Source of the DNA: Celeribacter litoreus
Lineage (GTDB): Bacteria > Pseudomonadota > Alphaproteobacteria > Rhodobacterales > Rhodobacteraceae
Direction: 5' to 3'
Assembly: GCF_020165855.1 (NCBI RefSeq)
Contig: NZ_JAIUFY010000014.1
Location: forward strand, 496,001-560,000
Length of the DNA: 64,000 bases
Shown here: positions 1 to 9,106 of the stretch, in pieces
How the letters are laid out: the number at the start of each line of letters is the position of its first letter
How positions within the stretch are numbered: position 1 is the stretch's first letter
Notes under the pieces: model-generated
Databases searched by the model: none
The model's input: the letters and a program-made list of their open reading frames with translations, nothing else
Told to the model about the DNA's origin: nothing
Position numbers and translations under genes: made by a program

Positions 1-1596
1 CTCGAAGAAACCCGCTTTATCCAAACGCTGGATCGCGGTCTCAAGCTGCTAGAAGACGAACTCACCGATCTGCCGGAGGGGGACAAACTCCCAGGTGAGG
101 CTGCGTTCAAGCTCTACGACACCTACGGCTTCCCGCTCGATCTCACGCAGGATGCTCTGCGCGAGAAGGGGGTCGAGGTCGACACCGACGGGTTCGATGC
201 CGCCATGGCAGAGCAAAAGGCAAAAGCGCGCGCCGCGTGGGCCGGCTCCGGAGAAACGGCTGACGCGACCGTTTGGTACGACATCGCAGAGGACAAAGGC
301 ACGACCGAATTCCTTGGCTATGACACCGAGAAAGCCGAGGGCGAGATTGTCGCGCTCGTCAAAGACGGTGCGCGTGTCGATGAGGTCAAAGAGGGCGACA
401 CGGTTCAGATCGTCGTCAACCAGACTCCGTTCTATGCGGAGTCCGGCGGTCAGGTCGGCGATACCGGCGTGATCCGTGTGGAGAAATCCATCGCGAAAGT
501 CACCGACACGAAAAAGGTCGCGGGTGTGTTCATTCACTTCGCAACTGTCGAGACCGGCACGATCAAAGTGGGCGAACCCGCTGCGCTCGAAGTGGAACAC
601 ACACGCCGTGGTGCTATCCGCGCAAACCACTCCGCGACGCACCTGCTGCACGAAGCGCTCCGTGAGACGCTCGGCGATCACGTGGCGCAGCGCGGCTCGC
701 TCAACGCGCCGGATCGTCTGCGTTTCGACTTCTCGCACGCCAAAGGCCTCTCTGCGGAAGAAATTTCCAAGGTCGAGAGCGACGTGAACGCGTTCATTCG
801 CCAGAACACGCCGGTTGAAACCCGTATCATGACCCCGGATGACGCCCGCGCCCTCGGCGCTCAGGCGCTGTTTGGGGAGAAGTATGGCGAAGAGGTCCGT
901 GTGGTCTCGATGGGTCGCGCTGACACCGGCAAAGGTGCTGATGGTCAGACCTACTCCCTCGAACTTTGCGGCGGCACCCATGTGAAGCGTACGGGCGATA
1001 TTGGCCTCTGCGTGATCTTGGGCGACAGTGCCTCCTCCGCCGGTGTGCGCCGGATCGAGGCCCTGACGGGTCAGGCCGCTTTGGATCATCTCGCGCTTGA
1101 GGCCAACCGCGCCCAGGAGGTTGCGAGCCTGCTCAAAACCCCGATTTCCGAAGTGGTTGAGCGGGTGAAATCCCTCGCGGATGAGCGCAAGAAGCTCGAA
1201 CAAGAGGTCGCCAACCTCAAACAACAGATCGCTATGGGCGGTGGGTCCGGTGGCGGTGTGTCTGCAAAAGATGTGAACGGCATTCCGTTCCTCGCTCAGG
1301 CGCTTCAGGGTGTGTCCGGCAAGGACCTTCGCGGTCTGATCGACGCGCACAAGAGCAACCTCGGAACCGGTGTGATCCTGCTGATCGCCGAAGAAGACGG
1401 CAAAGTCGCTGTCGCCTGTGGTGTGACCGACGATCTGACCGACAAAGTCTCCGCTGTGGATGTGCTCAAAGCCGCTGTGCCCGCCGTGGGTGGCAAGGGC
1501 GGCGGTGGCCGTCCGGACATGGCGCAGGGCGGGGGCAAGGATTTCTCCGGCGCTGACGCTGCGATTGCGGCAGCCGAAACTCTTTTGAAAGGATAA
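1..1596 (+). CDS. alaS: Alanine--tRNA ligase, C-terminal part (5' truncated by window)
   Basis: The reading frame is open from base 1 and ends at TAA 1594-1596, giving 531 residues of a protein of about 880. The visible part covers the end of the aminoacylation half, the editing domain with the zinc motifs HSATHLLH and [13 protein letters not shown], a charged coiled stretch and the glycine-rich C-terminal DHHA1 domain ([16 protein letters not shown]). The enzyme charges tRNA-Ala with alanine and hydrolyses mischarged Ser/Gly-tRNA-Ala in the cytoplasm. The ATP-binding catalytic core and the true start lie before the window. The next gene begins 3 bases after the stop, so the two are probably cotranscribed. 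Confidence 0.97.
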   Translation, partial: LEETRFIQTLDRGLKLLEDELTDLPEGDKLPGEAAFKLYDTYGFPLDLTQDALREKGVEVDTDGFDAAMAEQKAKARAAWAGSGETADATVWYDIAEDKGTTEFLGYDTEKAEGEIVALVKDGARVDEVKEGDTVQIVVNQTPFYAESGGQVGDTGVIRVEKSIAKVTDTKKVAGVFIHFATVETGTIKVGEPAALEVEHTRRGAIRANHSATHLLHEALRETLGDHVAQRGSLNAPDRLRFDFSHAKGLSAEEISKVESDVNAFIRQNTPVETRIMTPDDARALGAQALFGEKYGEEVRVVSMGRADTGKGADGQTYSLELCGGTHVKRTGDIGLCVILGDSASSAGVRRIEALTGQAALDHLALEANRAQEVASLLKTPISEVVERVKSLADERKKLEQEVANLKQQIAMGGGSGGGVSAKDVNGIPFLAQALQGVSGKDLRGLIDAHKSNLGTGVILLIAEEDGKVAVACGVTDDLTDKVSAVDVLKAAVPAVGGKGGGGRPDMAQGGGKDFSGADAAIAAAETLLKG

Positions 1597-1599
1597 CCG

Positions 1600-1887
1600 A
1601 TGCCAGCTCTTTGGATTGCGAACATTAAAGTTACCGACGAGGACGCCTACGGCCGCTACGCCAAATTGGCGGGTCCGGCGATCGCGAAACACGGCGGTAA
1701 ATTCCTCGCCCGTGGTGGCCGCTACGTCCAGCTTGAGGGCAATGACCGCCCGCGCAACGTCGTGACGCGCTTCGATAGCGTCGAGGCGGCTGTCGCTTGT
1801 TACGAGAGCCCGGAATACCAAGAGGCCCTAAGCCACGCGAATGGTGCATCCGAGCGTGACATCGTCGTGATCGAGATCGAAGAATAA
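1600..1887 (+). CDS. DUF1330 family protein
   Basis: A 95-residue protein of the small dimeric alpha/beta-barrel DUF1330 type, recognised by the opening MPALWIANIKVTDEDAYGRY, the central GGKFLARGGR, and the C-terminal motif in which a residue pair SP is followed by EYQEA. Proteins of this family have the same ferredoxin-like fold as small monooxygenases, but their reaction is unknown. The start at 1600 follows an AAGGATAA ribosome site that overlaps the alaS stop codon, indicating translational coupling with alaS. A terminator follows. I would not assign a function beyond the family. Confidence 0.85.
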   Translation: MPALWIANIKVTDEDAYGRYAKLAGPAIAKHGGKFLARGGRYVQLEGNDRPRNVVTRFDSVEAAVACYESPEYQEALSHANGASERDIVVIEIEE

Positions 1888-1909
1888 GTCTCTGAGATCA
1901 CTTGAATCG

Positions 1910-1940
1910 AAAAAGGCGCGGAAAGATCCGCGCCTTTTTT
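1910..1940 (+). terminator. Rho-independent terminator after alaS operon
   Basis: An 8-bp perfect stem GGCGCGGA / TCCGCGCC with a 4-base loop is preceded by five A and followed by six T. It can work in both directions, ending the alaS operon and the convergent VOC gene. Confidence 0.85.
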
Positions 1941-1958
1941 CATTCCTTCTCGTTCATA

Positions 1959-2543
1959 TCATTTGAACGGATTTTTCGGGCTCCGGTCCGACGATAGGGT
2001 GTTTGTTCCCTCTGTGACCAACTCTTCAATCGCATCCGCGAGGTGTATCTTATCGATATGCCCGTCGCCTGCCTTCACGCGGATCAAATGCGCGCGGTGA
2101 AGGACGTCGGTGTGCGTATACCCGAGCGGCGGTTCGAAACGATAACTCGCGAGTTCAATCAGCATCCCGTTAGGTTCGCGGAAATAGATCGAGTCCATGA
2201 AGCCGCGATCCTTTACACCGGAATGTTTGATCCCGCGTGCATCGAGCCGCTCGACCACCTGATCAAACGTCACTTTCGACACATTGAACGCGAGGTGGTG
2301 CAGGGACCCCGGTCCCTGATCGATGCGGTGACGACCGGGCTTGCGATCCTCGGCGGTGAAAACCGTGATCAGACGCCCGTCACCCGGATCGAAGTAAAGA
2401 TGTCCCTGATCGGCATCATCCAGGTTCGGCTGATCAAAGACGAACGGCATCCCGAGCACGCCTTCCCAAAAGTCGATCGTGGATTGCCGGTCCGCACCGG
2501 TGATGGTGATGTGATGAACCCCTTGGGTCTGGATCTTACGCAT
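1959..2543 (-). CDS. VOC-family (glyoxalase/dioxygenase fold) protein
   Basis: A 194-residue cytoplasmic protein with a vicinal-oxygen-chelate module in its first 140 residues. GVHHITITGADRQ carries the first metal-ligand histidine, SLHHLAFNV the second, and NGMLIELASY the glutamate ligand. Such proteins are metal-dependent glyoxalases, extradiol dioxygenases or epoxide-opening enzymes; the substrate cannot be told from the sequence. The start is set at 2543 because CAAAGGAGACCAGAG lies directly upstream. An ATG 33 bases further upstream has no such site. It converges on the alaS operon and lies downstream of typA, from which it is separated by a terminator. Confidence 0.8.
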   Translation of the reverse strand: MRKIQTQGVHHITITGADRQSTIDFWEGVLGMPFVFDQPNLDDADQGHLYFDPGDGRLITVFTAEDRKPGRHRIDQGPGSLHHLAFNVSKVTFDQVVERLDARGIKHSGVKDRGFMDSIYFREPNGMLIELASYRFEPPLGYTHTDVLHRAHLIRVKAGDGHIDKIHLADAIEELVTEGTNTLSSDRSPKNPFK

Positions 2544-2626
2544 CTCTGGTCTCCTTTGAGACAGAAGATAGCGCAATCACGCTCAAATCCTAAGGCTTTC
2601 CGTCGCACACACTCTGCGCATGAATG

Positions 2627-2656
2627 CGAAAAGGCCCGCCGGTGAGGGCGAGCCTT
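2627..2656 (-). terminator. Terminator after typA
   Basis: On the minus strand the inverted repeat AAGGC-T-CGCC / GGCG-G-GCCTT ends in TTTT and lies about 30 bases after the typA stop. Confidence 0.6.
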
Positions 2657-2684
2657 GTCTTCTTCTTGGCGAAAATACTCAGTA

Positions 2685-4505
2685 TCAGAGCTGAGCCGCT
2701 TTGGCGTGACGCTTGCGCTCGTGCGGGTCGAGGTAGCGTTTGCGCAGGCGGACGCTTTCCGGCGTCACTTCGACGAGTTCGTCGTCGTTGATGTAGGCAA
2801 TGGCCTCTTCGAGCGACAGAGTGGTCGGTGTAGTCAAACGCACAGCGTCGTCGGTGCCGGAGGCGCGCACGTTGGTGAGCTTCTTACCTTTGAGCGGGTT
2901 CACTTCGAGATCGTTGTCACGGGAGTGCTCGCCGATGATCATGCCTTGGTAGACCTTCGCCTGAGCGCCGGTGAACAGTTTGCCGCGCTCTTCGAGGTTC
3001 CAGAGCGCGTAGGCCACGGATTCACCATCTTCCATCGAGATCAGAACACCCTGACGACGGCCCGGGATCGGACCCTTGTAGGCTGCCCAGCCGTGGAACA
3101 CACGGTTGAGAACGCCGGTGCCGCGGGTGTCGGTAAGGAATTCACCGTGATAGCCGATGAGACCGCGGGACGGGACGTGCGCGATGATGCGCGTTTTGCC
3201 GTTCTGCTGCTTCATCTCGGTGAGATCGCCTTTGCGGGCGCCTGTGAGTTTCTCGATCACCGCGCCGGAGTATTCGTCATCCACGTCCACGGTGACTTCT
3301 TCGATCGGCTCCATGCGCTGACCGTCTTCTTCTTTCATGATCACCTGCGGGCGGGAGATCGAAAGCTCAAAGCCTTCGCGGCGCATGTTCTCGATGAGAA
3401 CGCCCATCTGAAGTTCGCCACGGCCGGAAACCTCAAAGGCTTCGCCACCGGGGGTGTCTTTGACTTTGATTGCGACGTTGGTCTCGGCTTCTTTCACGAG
3501 ACGGTCACGGATCACGCGGGACTGAACCTTTTTGCCTTCGCGACCGGCCAGCGGGCTGTCGTTGATACCGAAGGTGACGGTGATGGTCGGCGGATCGATC
3601 GGCTGGGCTTCGAGCGGCTCTTCAACTTCGAGCGCACAGAGCGTGTCGGACACGGTGGCTTTCGTCATGCCAGAGAGGGACACGATGTCACCTGCAATCG
3701 CTTCGTCAATCTCAGCCATGGCGAGACCGCGGAAGGCCTGAATCTTTTTGACCTGGAACTGTTCGATCTTCTGACCGTTGCGGGTCAGGGCCTGCACGGT
3801 GGCGCCGGCTTTGATCTTGCCGCTTTCAACGCGACCGGTGAGCAGGCGGCCCAGGAACGGGTCGGAGCCCAGCGTGGTGGCGAGCATTTTGAACGGCTCG
3901 TCCTGATGCTTGAGCTGTTTCGGAGCCGGAACGTGGTTCAGGATCAGGTTAAACAGCGCGTCGAGGTTCTTGCGCGGGCCGTCAAGTTCTGTGTCACACC
4001 AGCCGGAACGACCGGAGGCGTAGAGGTGCGGGAAGTCGAGTTGGTCGTCGTCTGCGTCGAGGGAGGCGAAAAGGTCGAAACACTCGTCCAGCGCGCGATC
4101 CGGTTCTGCGTCCGGCTTGTCGACTTTGTTCAGAACCACAATCGGACGCAGGCCGAGGGCGAGCGCCTTGGAGGTCACGAATTTGGTCTGCGGCATCGGG
4201 CCTTCGGCAGCGTCGACGAGGAGAACTACGCCGTCCACCATCGAGAGAATGCGCTCAACCTCGGCGCCGAAGTCGGCGTGACCGGGCGTGTCGACGATGT
4301 TGATGCGGTGGCCTTTCCACTCGACCGAAGTTGCCTTCGCGAGAATGGTAATGCCGCGTTCGCGCTCCAGATCGTTGGAGTCCATGGCGCGTTCGGTCGT
4401 CGCCTGGTTTTCGCGGAACGTGCCCGACTGTTTGAGAAGCTCGTCAACCAGCGTAGTTTTGCCGTGGTCGACGTGCGCGATGATGGCGATATTGCGAAGA
4501 TCCAT
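2685..4505 (-). CDS. typA: Translational GTPase TypA/BipA
   Basis: A 606-residue ribosome-binding GTPase, the length usual for BipA. The N-terminal G domain shows AHVDHGKTT (G1), RERGIT (switch I), DTPGHADF (G3) and NKVDKPDA (G4). EF-G-like domains II, III and V follow, then the BipA-specific C-terminal domain ([19 protein letters not shown]). It binds 70S ribosomes and supports 50S assembly and growth under stress or cold. The start [13 protein letters not shown] at 4505 matches the family; an upstream extension of the same frame to 4748 is unlike any BipA and overlaps the SMR gene. Confidence 0.97.
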   Translation of the reverse strand: MDLRNIAIIAHVDHGKTTLVDELLKQSGTFRENQATTERAMDSNDLERERGITILAKATSVEWKGHRINIVDTPGHADFGAEVERILSMVDGVVLLVDAAEGPMPQTKFVTSKALALGLRPIVVLNKVDKPDAEPDRALDECFDLFASLDADDDQLDFPHLYASGRSGWCDTELDGPRKNLDALFNLILNHVPAPKQLKHQDEPFKMLATTLGSDPFLGRLLTGRVESGKIKAGATVQALTRNGQKIEQFQVKKIQAFRGLAMAEIDEAIAGDIVSLSGMTKATVSDTLCALEVEEPLEAQPIDPPTITVTFGINDSPLAGREGKKVQSRVIRDRLVKEAETNVAIKVKDTPGGEAFEVSGRGELQMGVLIENMRREGFELSISRPQVIMKEEDGQRMEPIEEVTVDVDDEYSGAVIEKLTGARKGDLTEMKQQNGKTRIIAHVPSRGLIGYHGEFLTDTRGTGVLNRVFHGWAAYKGPIPGRRQGVLISMEDGESVAYALWNLEERGKLFTGAQAKVYQGMIIGEHSRDNDLEVNPLKGKKLTNVRASGTDDAVRLTTPTTLSLEEAIAYINDDELVEVTPESVRLRKRYLDPHERKRHAKAAQL

Positions 4506-4548
4506 AGGTGCGTCTGTCCGTCTAGAAACTGTTGGTCCCGCGCGTAAC

Positions 4549-4568
4549 GGCCTTTCACTGAAAAGGCC
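4549..4568. other. Short inverted repeat between SMR gene and typA
   Basis: The sequence GGCCTTT CACTGA AAAGGCC is a perfect 7-bp stem with a 6-base loop, in the 95-base gap after the SMR gene. There is no T-run, so it is at best a weak terminator or a processing hairpin. Confidence 0.35.
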
Positions 4569-4600
4569 AGCGCTAAACACTGATTTCGTGAATTTGTGGG

Positions 4601-4936
4601 TTAATGCGTGGCCGTTTTGGAGAACATGTGGATGACAATCACACCTGCGATGATCATTGACATGCCAATTGCGGCCGCAAGGTCGATTTTTTGGCCGTAG
4701 ATCACGAGGCCGAAAAGGGTGATCAGAACGACGCCGAGGCCCGACCATATGGCATAGACGACGCCGACGGGCATCACCTTGAGCACATGGGTCAGGAAAT
4801 AGAAGGCCAGTCCATAGCCTACGACCACGATGATCGAGGGCAGGGGGCGCGTGAATTGTTGCGTGGCGTTAAGGGCCGTTGTGCCGATCACTTCAGAGAT
4901 AATGGCGGCGATCAGGAAGAGGTAATGCTTCGGCAT
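4601..4936 (-). CDS. SMR-family multidrug efflux protein (EmrE/Qac type)
   Basis: A 111-residue, four-helix inner-membrane protein that acts as an antiparallel dimer, exchanging drug cations for protons. The first helix carries the essential glutamate in [11 protein letters not shown]. This motif, GYGLAFYFL, and [14 protein letters not shown] resemble EmrE/QacE rather than the guanidinium exporter subgroup (SugE/Gdx). The start at 4936 follows GGACGGATGTGAC. It is the third gene of a minus-strand operon behind two YitT-type genes, with 13 bases between it and the preceding gene. Substrate is not predictable. Confidence 0.88.
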   Translation of the reverse strand: MPKHYLFLIAAIISEVIGTTALNATQQFTRPLPSIIVVVGYGLAFYFLTHVLKVMPVGVVYAIWSGLGVVLITLFGLVIYGQKIDLAAAIGMSMIIAGVIVIHMFSKTATH

Positions 4937-4949
4937 GTCACATCCGTCC

Positions 4950-5564
4950 TTACATCGCGATATAGCGGTCGCGGCGGTGGTTGATCGCAATCACGAGATT
5001 GACGACCACAGCGCCGAGAAGAGACCAGCCGACCTGCGGCAACGGAAGCACGAAGAGCGCCACGGCAAAAAGGCAGGCGTCAAAGGCGAGTTGCACGTAG
5101 CCGGCTTTGAATTTGGTCGCGTCTTGCAAGTAGAGCGCCAGAATCCCGATCCCGCCGAGCGACCCGCCGTGCCGGAAAATCGCCATGAGGCCCGCGCCGG
5201 TCATGAACCCGAGCATGATCGCGCCGAAGGTCGGGTCGAGGGTCTCGAAGCTCACGAAATACGGAAACACCTCCGCGAAGACAGAGATCAGCGCGACGCA
5301 GGCAAAGGTCTTGAGCACAAATCGCGCGCCCATCCGTTTGTAGCCGAACCAGTAGAACGGCAGGTTCACAAAGAAGAAGACCCAGCCAAAGGGCTTGTCG
5401 ATCAGGTAGGAGATCAGGAGTGACAGGCCCGCGGTCTGGCCGGTAACTAGGCCGAGATCGCGGAGCATGACAAGGCCGAAGGCACACATTGCCGTGCCGA
5501 AAACGAAGCCTTGTGCATCTTCGAAAAAGGTATGCTTTTCAGAAGCCTGTGAGGCGGTCTGCAT
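4950..5564 (-). CDS. YitT-family membrane protein, copy 2
   Basis: A 204-residue multi-pass inner-membrane protein of the YitT/DUF161 group with about five to six hydrophobic segments. Motifs include DLGLVTGQTAGLSLLISY, IFRHGGSLGGIGILALYLQD and the tail NHRRDRYIA. It lacks the extra C-terminal DUF2179 domain seen in Bacillus YitT. Copy 1 immediately upstream is a paralogue, with roughly half the aligned positions identical by eye. The start at 5564 follows ACAGGAGTTCAC. The biochemical role of the family is not established. Confidence 0.85.
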   Translation of the reverse strand: MQTASQASEKHTFFEDAQGFVFGTAMCAFGLVMLRDLGLVTGQTAGLSLLISYLIDKPFGWVFFFVNLPFYWFGYKRMGARFVLKTFACVALISVFAEVFPYFVSFETLDPTFGAIMLGFMTGAGLMAIFRHGGSLGGIGILALYLQDATKFKAGYVQLAFDACLFAVALFVLPLPQVGWSLLGAVVVNLVIAINHRRDRYIAM

Positions 5565-5584
5565 GTGAACTCCTGTGTGCTGGT

Positions 5585-6229
5585 TCAGTCGGCGATATAG
5601 CGGTCGCGACGGTGGTTGAAGGCGATCACTCCGTTGAGGATCAGCGCTCCGAGCAGCGAATACAGCACGCGGGTCGGTTCGAAAAGGAAGAATGCCACAG
5701 TGAAGAGCACAGCATCAAAGCAAAGCTGCACAACGCCCGCGCGGATGCCGAAACGGTCTTGGGCATAGAGCGCGACGACACCAAGGCCGCCGAGCGACCC
5801 TTTGTGGCGGAATGTGCCGAGGAGGCCGTAGCCTGTGAGGATGCCGAAGGCCACGGTGCCGAAGAGTGGATTGAGATGTGAGAAGGTCATCCACTCCGGA
5901 ATAACGGCGACGAGGATCGAGAGGATCGTCACGCAAATCGCGGACTTGATCGTGAACTCGGCGCCCATCCGGAAATAGGCAAGGGCGTAGAAGGGGATAT
6001 TGATGATCCAGAACACCCACGAAAACGACCATCCCGTCATATAAGAGATTACGAGCGCGAGACCCGCCGTTTGTCCCGTGATGAACCCGAGTTGCGCAAT
6101 GATCGTGAGGCCGATGGCCGTCGTAATGAGGGCAATCGCAAATCCCTGCACATCCTCGAGGAGGCTGTGTTTCTGGGGATTCTCGGGAAGGGGCATAGGT
6201 GCTGGCATATCGCCTATGTATGGCAGCAT
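5585..6229 (-). CDS. YitT-family membrane protein, copy 1
   Basis: A 214-residue multi-pass membrane protein paralogous to the next gene downstream. It has the matching motifs LGFITGQTAGLALVISY, TFRHKGSLGGLGVVALYAQD and the near-identical tail NHRRDRYIAD. It is the first gene of a three-gene operon (two YitT copies and an SMR pump) with gaps of 20 and 13 bases. The start is uncertain: ATG codons at 6229, 6208 and 6196 are in frame and none has a strong ribosome site. The longest is reported here. Function unknown; a transporter role is inferred only from the topology. Confidence 0.83.
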   Translation of the reverse strand: MLPYIGDMPAPMPLPENPQKHSLLEDVQGFAIALITTAIGLTIIAQLGFITGQTAGLALVISYMTGWSFSWVFWIINIPFYALAYFRMGAEFTIKSAICVTILSILVAVIPEWMTFSHLNPLFGTVAFGILTGYGLLGTFRHKGSLGGLGVVALYAQDRFGIRAGVVQLCFDAVLFTVAFFLFEPTRVLYSLLGALILNGVIAFNHRRDRYIAD

Positions 6230-6329
6230 TGCTGACCTGTCTAGAGGGAATGTTTGCGCTGCCGCGCAATTCGGGAGGCCTGCTCAAAAAGCTGGCAACC
6301 CTTTTGTGGTGGCTCGAAAAAGCAGCGGA

Positions 6330-6887
6330 TTACTCGACCCAAAGCCGCTGCGCCTGAAACAGAACGAGCGTCTCTGCGGACAGGCGATCCGGCTCCGGAA
6401 ATGTCTGTAATCCAACGCTGTGTGTAGCGGTTGCCGATTGAGCTTCCTGAAGGCGGAAGAGTTGGCGGGAGAGGCGTTCGGTCTCATGGCCGTGGCGCTC
6501 CGCGAGGGAGAGTTCCTGTTCTGTGAGTGCGATGAGATCGATGTGTTCCTGCAGTGAGGGGGCATCGCCACCGTAGATCGATTGCATCTCGGATTGGTAA
6601 GCGGCGCCATAGCGTTCGAGCTCAAGCACAAAGCCAACATCGTCAAACCGTGCGGATTTGAGGCGCATGGCGAGCGTATCGACGTCCTCTGGCAAAATTG
6701 CCGTCAGATCATAGTCCGCAAAGATGTTCCGGATGTCCGAGGTGAGCCAAGGGGAGTCGGACTTCGGGGACGTCGCTGCAGAGCTTGTTCCGTCGGTCTG
6801 CGCGCTCCCTTCATCCGTCGCTGACTGAAGATCGGACTGCCGCACTAAGCTCTGTGAAGTCGTGGTGGGGACCACTGGAATACGCAT
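6330..6887 (-). CDS. Hypothetical protein, 185 aa
   Basis: I do not recognise this protein. It is hydrophilic, with a Ser/Thr/Gln-rich, probably disordered N-terminal third (residues 1-45). A mostly helical part follows, including the Glu-rich stretch ALTEQELSLAERHGHETE. There is no signal peptide, membrane segment or cysteine. The start at 6887 is supported by AGAAGG with an 8-base spacer. It is transcribed towards the YitT operon, 100 bases away. The composition and good ribosome site argue for a real gene. Confidence 0.6.
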   Translation of the reverse strand: MRIPVVPTTTSQSLVRQSDLQSATDEGSAQTDGTSSAATSPKSDSPWLTSDIRNIFADYDLTAILPEDVDTLAMRLKSARFDDVGFVLELERYGAAYQSEMQSIYGGDAPSLQEHIDLIALTEQELSLAERHGHETERLSRQLFRLQEAQSATATHSVGLQTFPEPDRLSAETLVLFQAQRLWVE

Positions 6888-7004
6888 CTCAAAAACCTTC
6901 TGGTTTCGTCTGCGTCAGAGATAGGGTGCGTGAATTTAAGGGGAAGGTAACAGATAAAATTGCGCGGAAATTCTCCAGCGCAAGAACGCCTTAGAGAGTG
7001 GAGT

Positions 7005-7571
7005 TCATCCAAATGCGAGCGACAGCCCCATCACTGTAGACGCTGCGCCGAGGAAGCGTGGAGCGAGCGGGTGCGCGCGCGCCATATACTGCGCGAGGAA
7101 AATGCCCGCCGCGTGCAGGAGTGCAGTGACGAGCATAAAGCCGATGCCAAAGCTGAGCACGGTGGCCGCCCCCAATTCTGCCCCGTGGGCGTGACCGTGG
7201 AAAACGCCGAAGAACGCGGCGATGGCGACCCCGCCGGCGAGCGATGGCTTCAAAGCGAAAGTCACCAGCAGGCCAATAAAGATCGAAGACGCGAGGATCA
7301 TCGGTTCCACGGCGGGCAAAGGCATCCCGAGGCGTGCGCCGATATAGCCAAGGCCCATGGCGCCGACAAAGCCTGCGGGCACGGCCCATATCGCCTTGCC
7401 GCCGATTTGCATGGCCCAGACGCCGACCGCGAGCATTGCGAGAACGTGGTCCATCCCGAAGAGCGGATGAGAGGCACCGGCAAGGAATGAGCCGTGTGTG
7501 TCGGGCGGGAGATGGGCAAAGGCCGGTGTCGCGAGCAGGAAAAGAGGGATGAGGGGGAGGGCAGTGCGCAT
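7005..7571 (-). CDS. HupE/UreJ family membrane protein
   Basis: A 188-residue protein with a cleavable signal peptide (MRTALPLIPLFLLATPAFA) and about six membrane segments. HupE/UreJ hallmarks are seen: HPLFGMDHVLAMLAVGVWA near residue 35 and FHGHAHGAELG in the fourth helix. Members near hydrogenase or urease genes are thought to move nickel or cobalt; here no urease, hydrogenase or cobalamin gene is near, so the metal is unknown. The start at 7571 is chosen because AAGGATCC precedes it and because it gives a proper signal peptide. A 30-residue upstream extension does not. Confidence 0.85.
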   Translation of the reverse strand: MRTALPLIPLFLLATPAFAHLPPDTHGSFLAGASHPLFGMDHVLAMLAVGVWAMQIGGKAIWAVPAGFVGAMGLGYIGARLGMPLPAVEPMILASSIFIGLLVTFALKPSLAGGVAIAAFFGVFHGHAHGAELGAATVLSFGIGFMLVTALLHAAGIFLAQYMARAHPLAPRFLGAASTVMGLSLAFG

Positions 7572-7693
7572 TATGGATCCTTGAGGTTTGTCCGGACGCC
7601 CCGATGTGGGTCGCGTCGGGGCAGACATTCGCAAATCTGTGCCTAGAGGTCCATGCGGCACAAGTGCAAAGGCCTACCGCATGACTGCGGAAA

Positions 7694-7724
7694 CAAAAAA
7701 GGCCGGAGCAGCGAGGCTCCGGCC
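7694..7724 (-). terminator. Terminator after icd
   Basis: On the minus strand the stem GGCCGGAGC / GCTCCGGCC is followed by TTTTTT. It begins about 25 bases after the icd stop. Confidence 0.88.
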
Positions 7725-7749
7725 ATCATGGCAGGTCGGACTGGGGATC

Positions 7750-8964
7750 TTATCCTGCCAAAGCTTTGTTCAGGTTCTCGTCGATCTTCTCGAGGAAGCC
7801 CATCGTAGTGAGCCAGCCCTGATCCGGACCGACGAGAAGCGCGAGGTCTTTCGTCATGAAGCCGCTTTCCACGGTGTCGACGATGGTCTTCTCCAGTGTC
7901 GTGGCAAAGCGCATGAGCTGGTCGTTGTTGTCGAGCTTCGCGCGGTGCTTCAGGCCACCGGTCCAGGCATAGATGGAGGCGATAGAGTTGGTGGAGGTGG
8001 CTTCACCGGCCTGATGCTGACGGTAGTGGCGCGTCACGGTGCCGTGGGCGGCCTCGGCCTCCACGATCTTTCCGTCCGGCGTCATGAGCTGCGAGGTCAT
8101 GAGGCCGAGAGAGCCGAAGCCCTGCGCCACGGTGTCGGACTGCACGTCGCCATCGTAGTTCTTACAGGCCCAGACGAATTTGCCGGACCATTTCATCGCG
8201 CAGGCAACCATGTCGTCGATCAGGCGGTGCTCATACCAGATGCCTGCGGCCTTGAAGCGATCCGCGAATTCCTCTTCGAAAATCTGCTCGAAGAGGTCTT
8301 TGAAGCGGCCATCATAGGCTTTGAGGATGGTGTTCTTCGTGGACAGGTAGACCGGCCAGCCGACGGAGAGACCGTAGTTGAACGACGCACGCGCAAAGTC
8401 GCGGATGCTGTCGTCGAGGTTATACATCGCCTGATAGACACCGGCGGAGGGGGCGTCGAACACCTCTTTCTCGATGACGGTGCCGTCTTCGCCGACGAAT
8501 TTCATCGTCAGTTTGCCGGCGCCGGGGAAGTGGAAATCCGTCGCTTTATACTGATCACCATAGGCGTGGCGGCCGACGACGATCGGGTTGGTCCAACCCG
8601 GCACGAGGCGCGGCACGTTGCGACAGATGATCGGCTGGCGGAAAATCGTGCCGCCGAGGATGTTGCGAATGGTGCCGTTCGGGGAGCGATACATGCGCTT
8701 GAGCCCGAATTCCTCAACGCGGGCTTCGTCCGGCGTGATGGTCGCACATTTGACCGCGACGCCGATTTCTTTGGTCTTTTCAGCGGCATCGACCGTGATC
8801 TGGTCATCGGTCTCGTCCCGCGCTTCGATCCCGAGATCGTAATAGAGAAGGTCGATATCGAGGTAGGGGAGGATGAGTTTTTTCTTGATGAAATCCCACA
8901 TGATGCGGGTCATCTCATCGCCGTCCATTTCGACAATCGGGTTTTCCACTTTGATCTTTGTCAT
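7750..8964 (-). CDS. icd: Isocitrate dehydrogenase (NADP+)
   Basis: A 404-residue cytoplasmic TCA-cycle enzyme that oxidatively decarboxylates isocitrate to 2-oxoglutarate. It belongs to the eukaryote-like homodimeric type II group. The opening [28 protein letters not shown] (isocitrate loop), the metal/substrate segment [20 protein letters not shown] and [11 protein letters not shown] are all present. Length is normal. It is monocistronic, with its own terminator and a 140-base upstream region that contains a TGTATACA palindrome. By making 2-oxoglutarate it feeds the nitrogen signal read by the Ntr system encoded later in the window. Confidence 0.96.
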   Translation of the reverse strand: MTKIKVENPIVEMDGDEMTRIMWDFIKKKLILPYLDIDLLYYDLGIEARDETDDQITVDAAEKTKEIGVAVKCATITPDEARVEEFGLKRMYRSPNGTIRNILGGTIFRQPIICRNVPRLVPGWTNPIVVGRHAYGDQYKATDFHFPGAGKLTMKFVGEDGTVIEKEVFDAPSAGVYQAMYNLDDSIRDFARASFNYGLSVGWPVYLSTKNTILKAYDGRFKDLFEQIFEEEFADRFKAAGIWYEHRLIDDMVACAMKWSGKFVWACKNYDGDVQSDTVAQGFGSLGLMTSQLMTPDGKIVEAEAAHGTVTRHYRQHQAGEATSTNSIASIYAWTGGLKHRAKLDNNDQLMRFATTLEKTIVDTVESGFMTKDLALLVGPDQGWLTTMGFLEKIDENLNKALAG

Positions 8965-9038
8965 CGGGATTTCCTTGTGCTCTGAGTCTCGTGCGTTTTA
9001 GCCGATTTGCGGGGGGTGGGGAAGAGTTGGTATGCAAA

Positions 9039-9046
9039 TGTATACA
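9039..9046. promoter_or_regulatory. TGTATACA palindrome upstream of icd
   Basis: A perfect 8-bp palindrome inside AAATGTATACAAAT, 75 bases before the icd start. It resembles operators of GntR-type regulators, but the short length makes chance plausible. Confidence 0.25.
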
Positions 9047-9106
9047 AATAATTCACATTCCGCACATCACGACTTGGTTAACGCACAAAATGCGGGCAGT
9101 GGGGCG

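Noticed and set aside
2655-4547. Long plus-strand frame of 630 codons opposite typA
   Set aside because: It is the antisense frame of typA, whose product has all GTPase motifs. The antisense product is His/Val/Phe-rich and typical of high-GC shadow frames.
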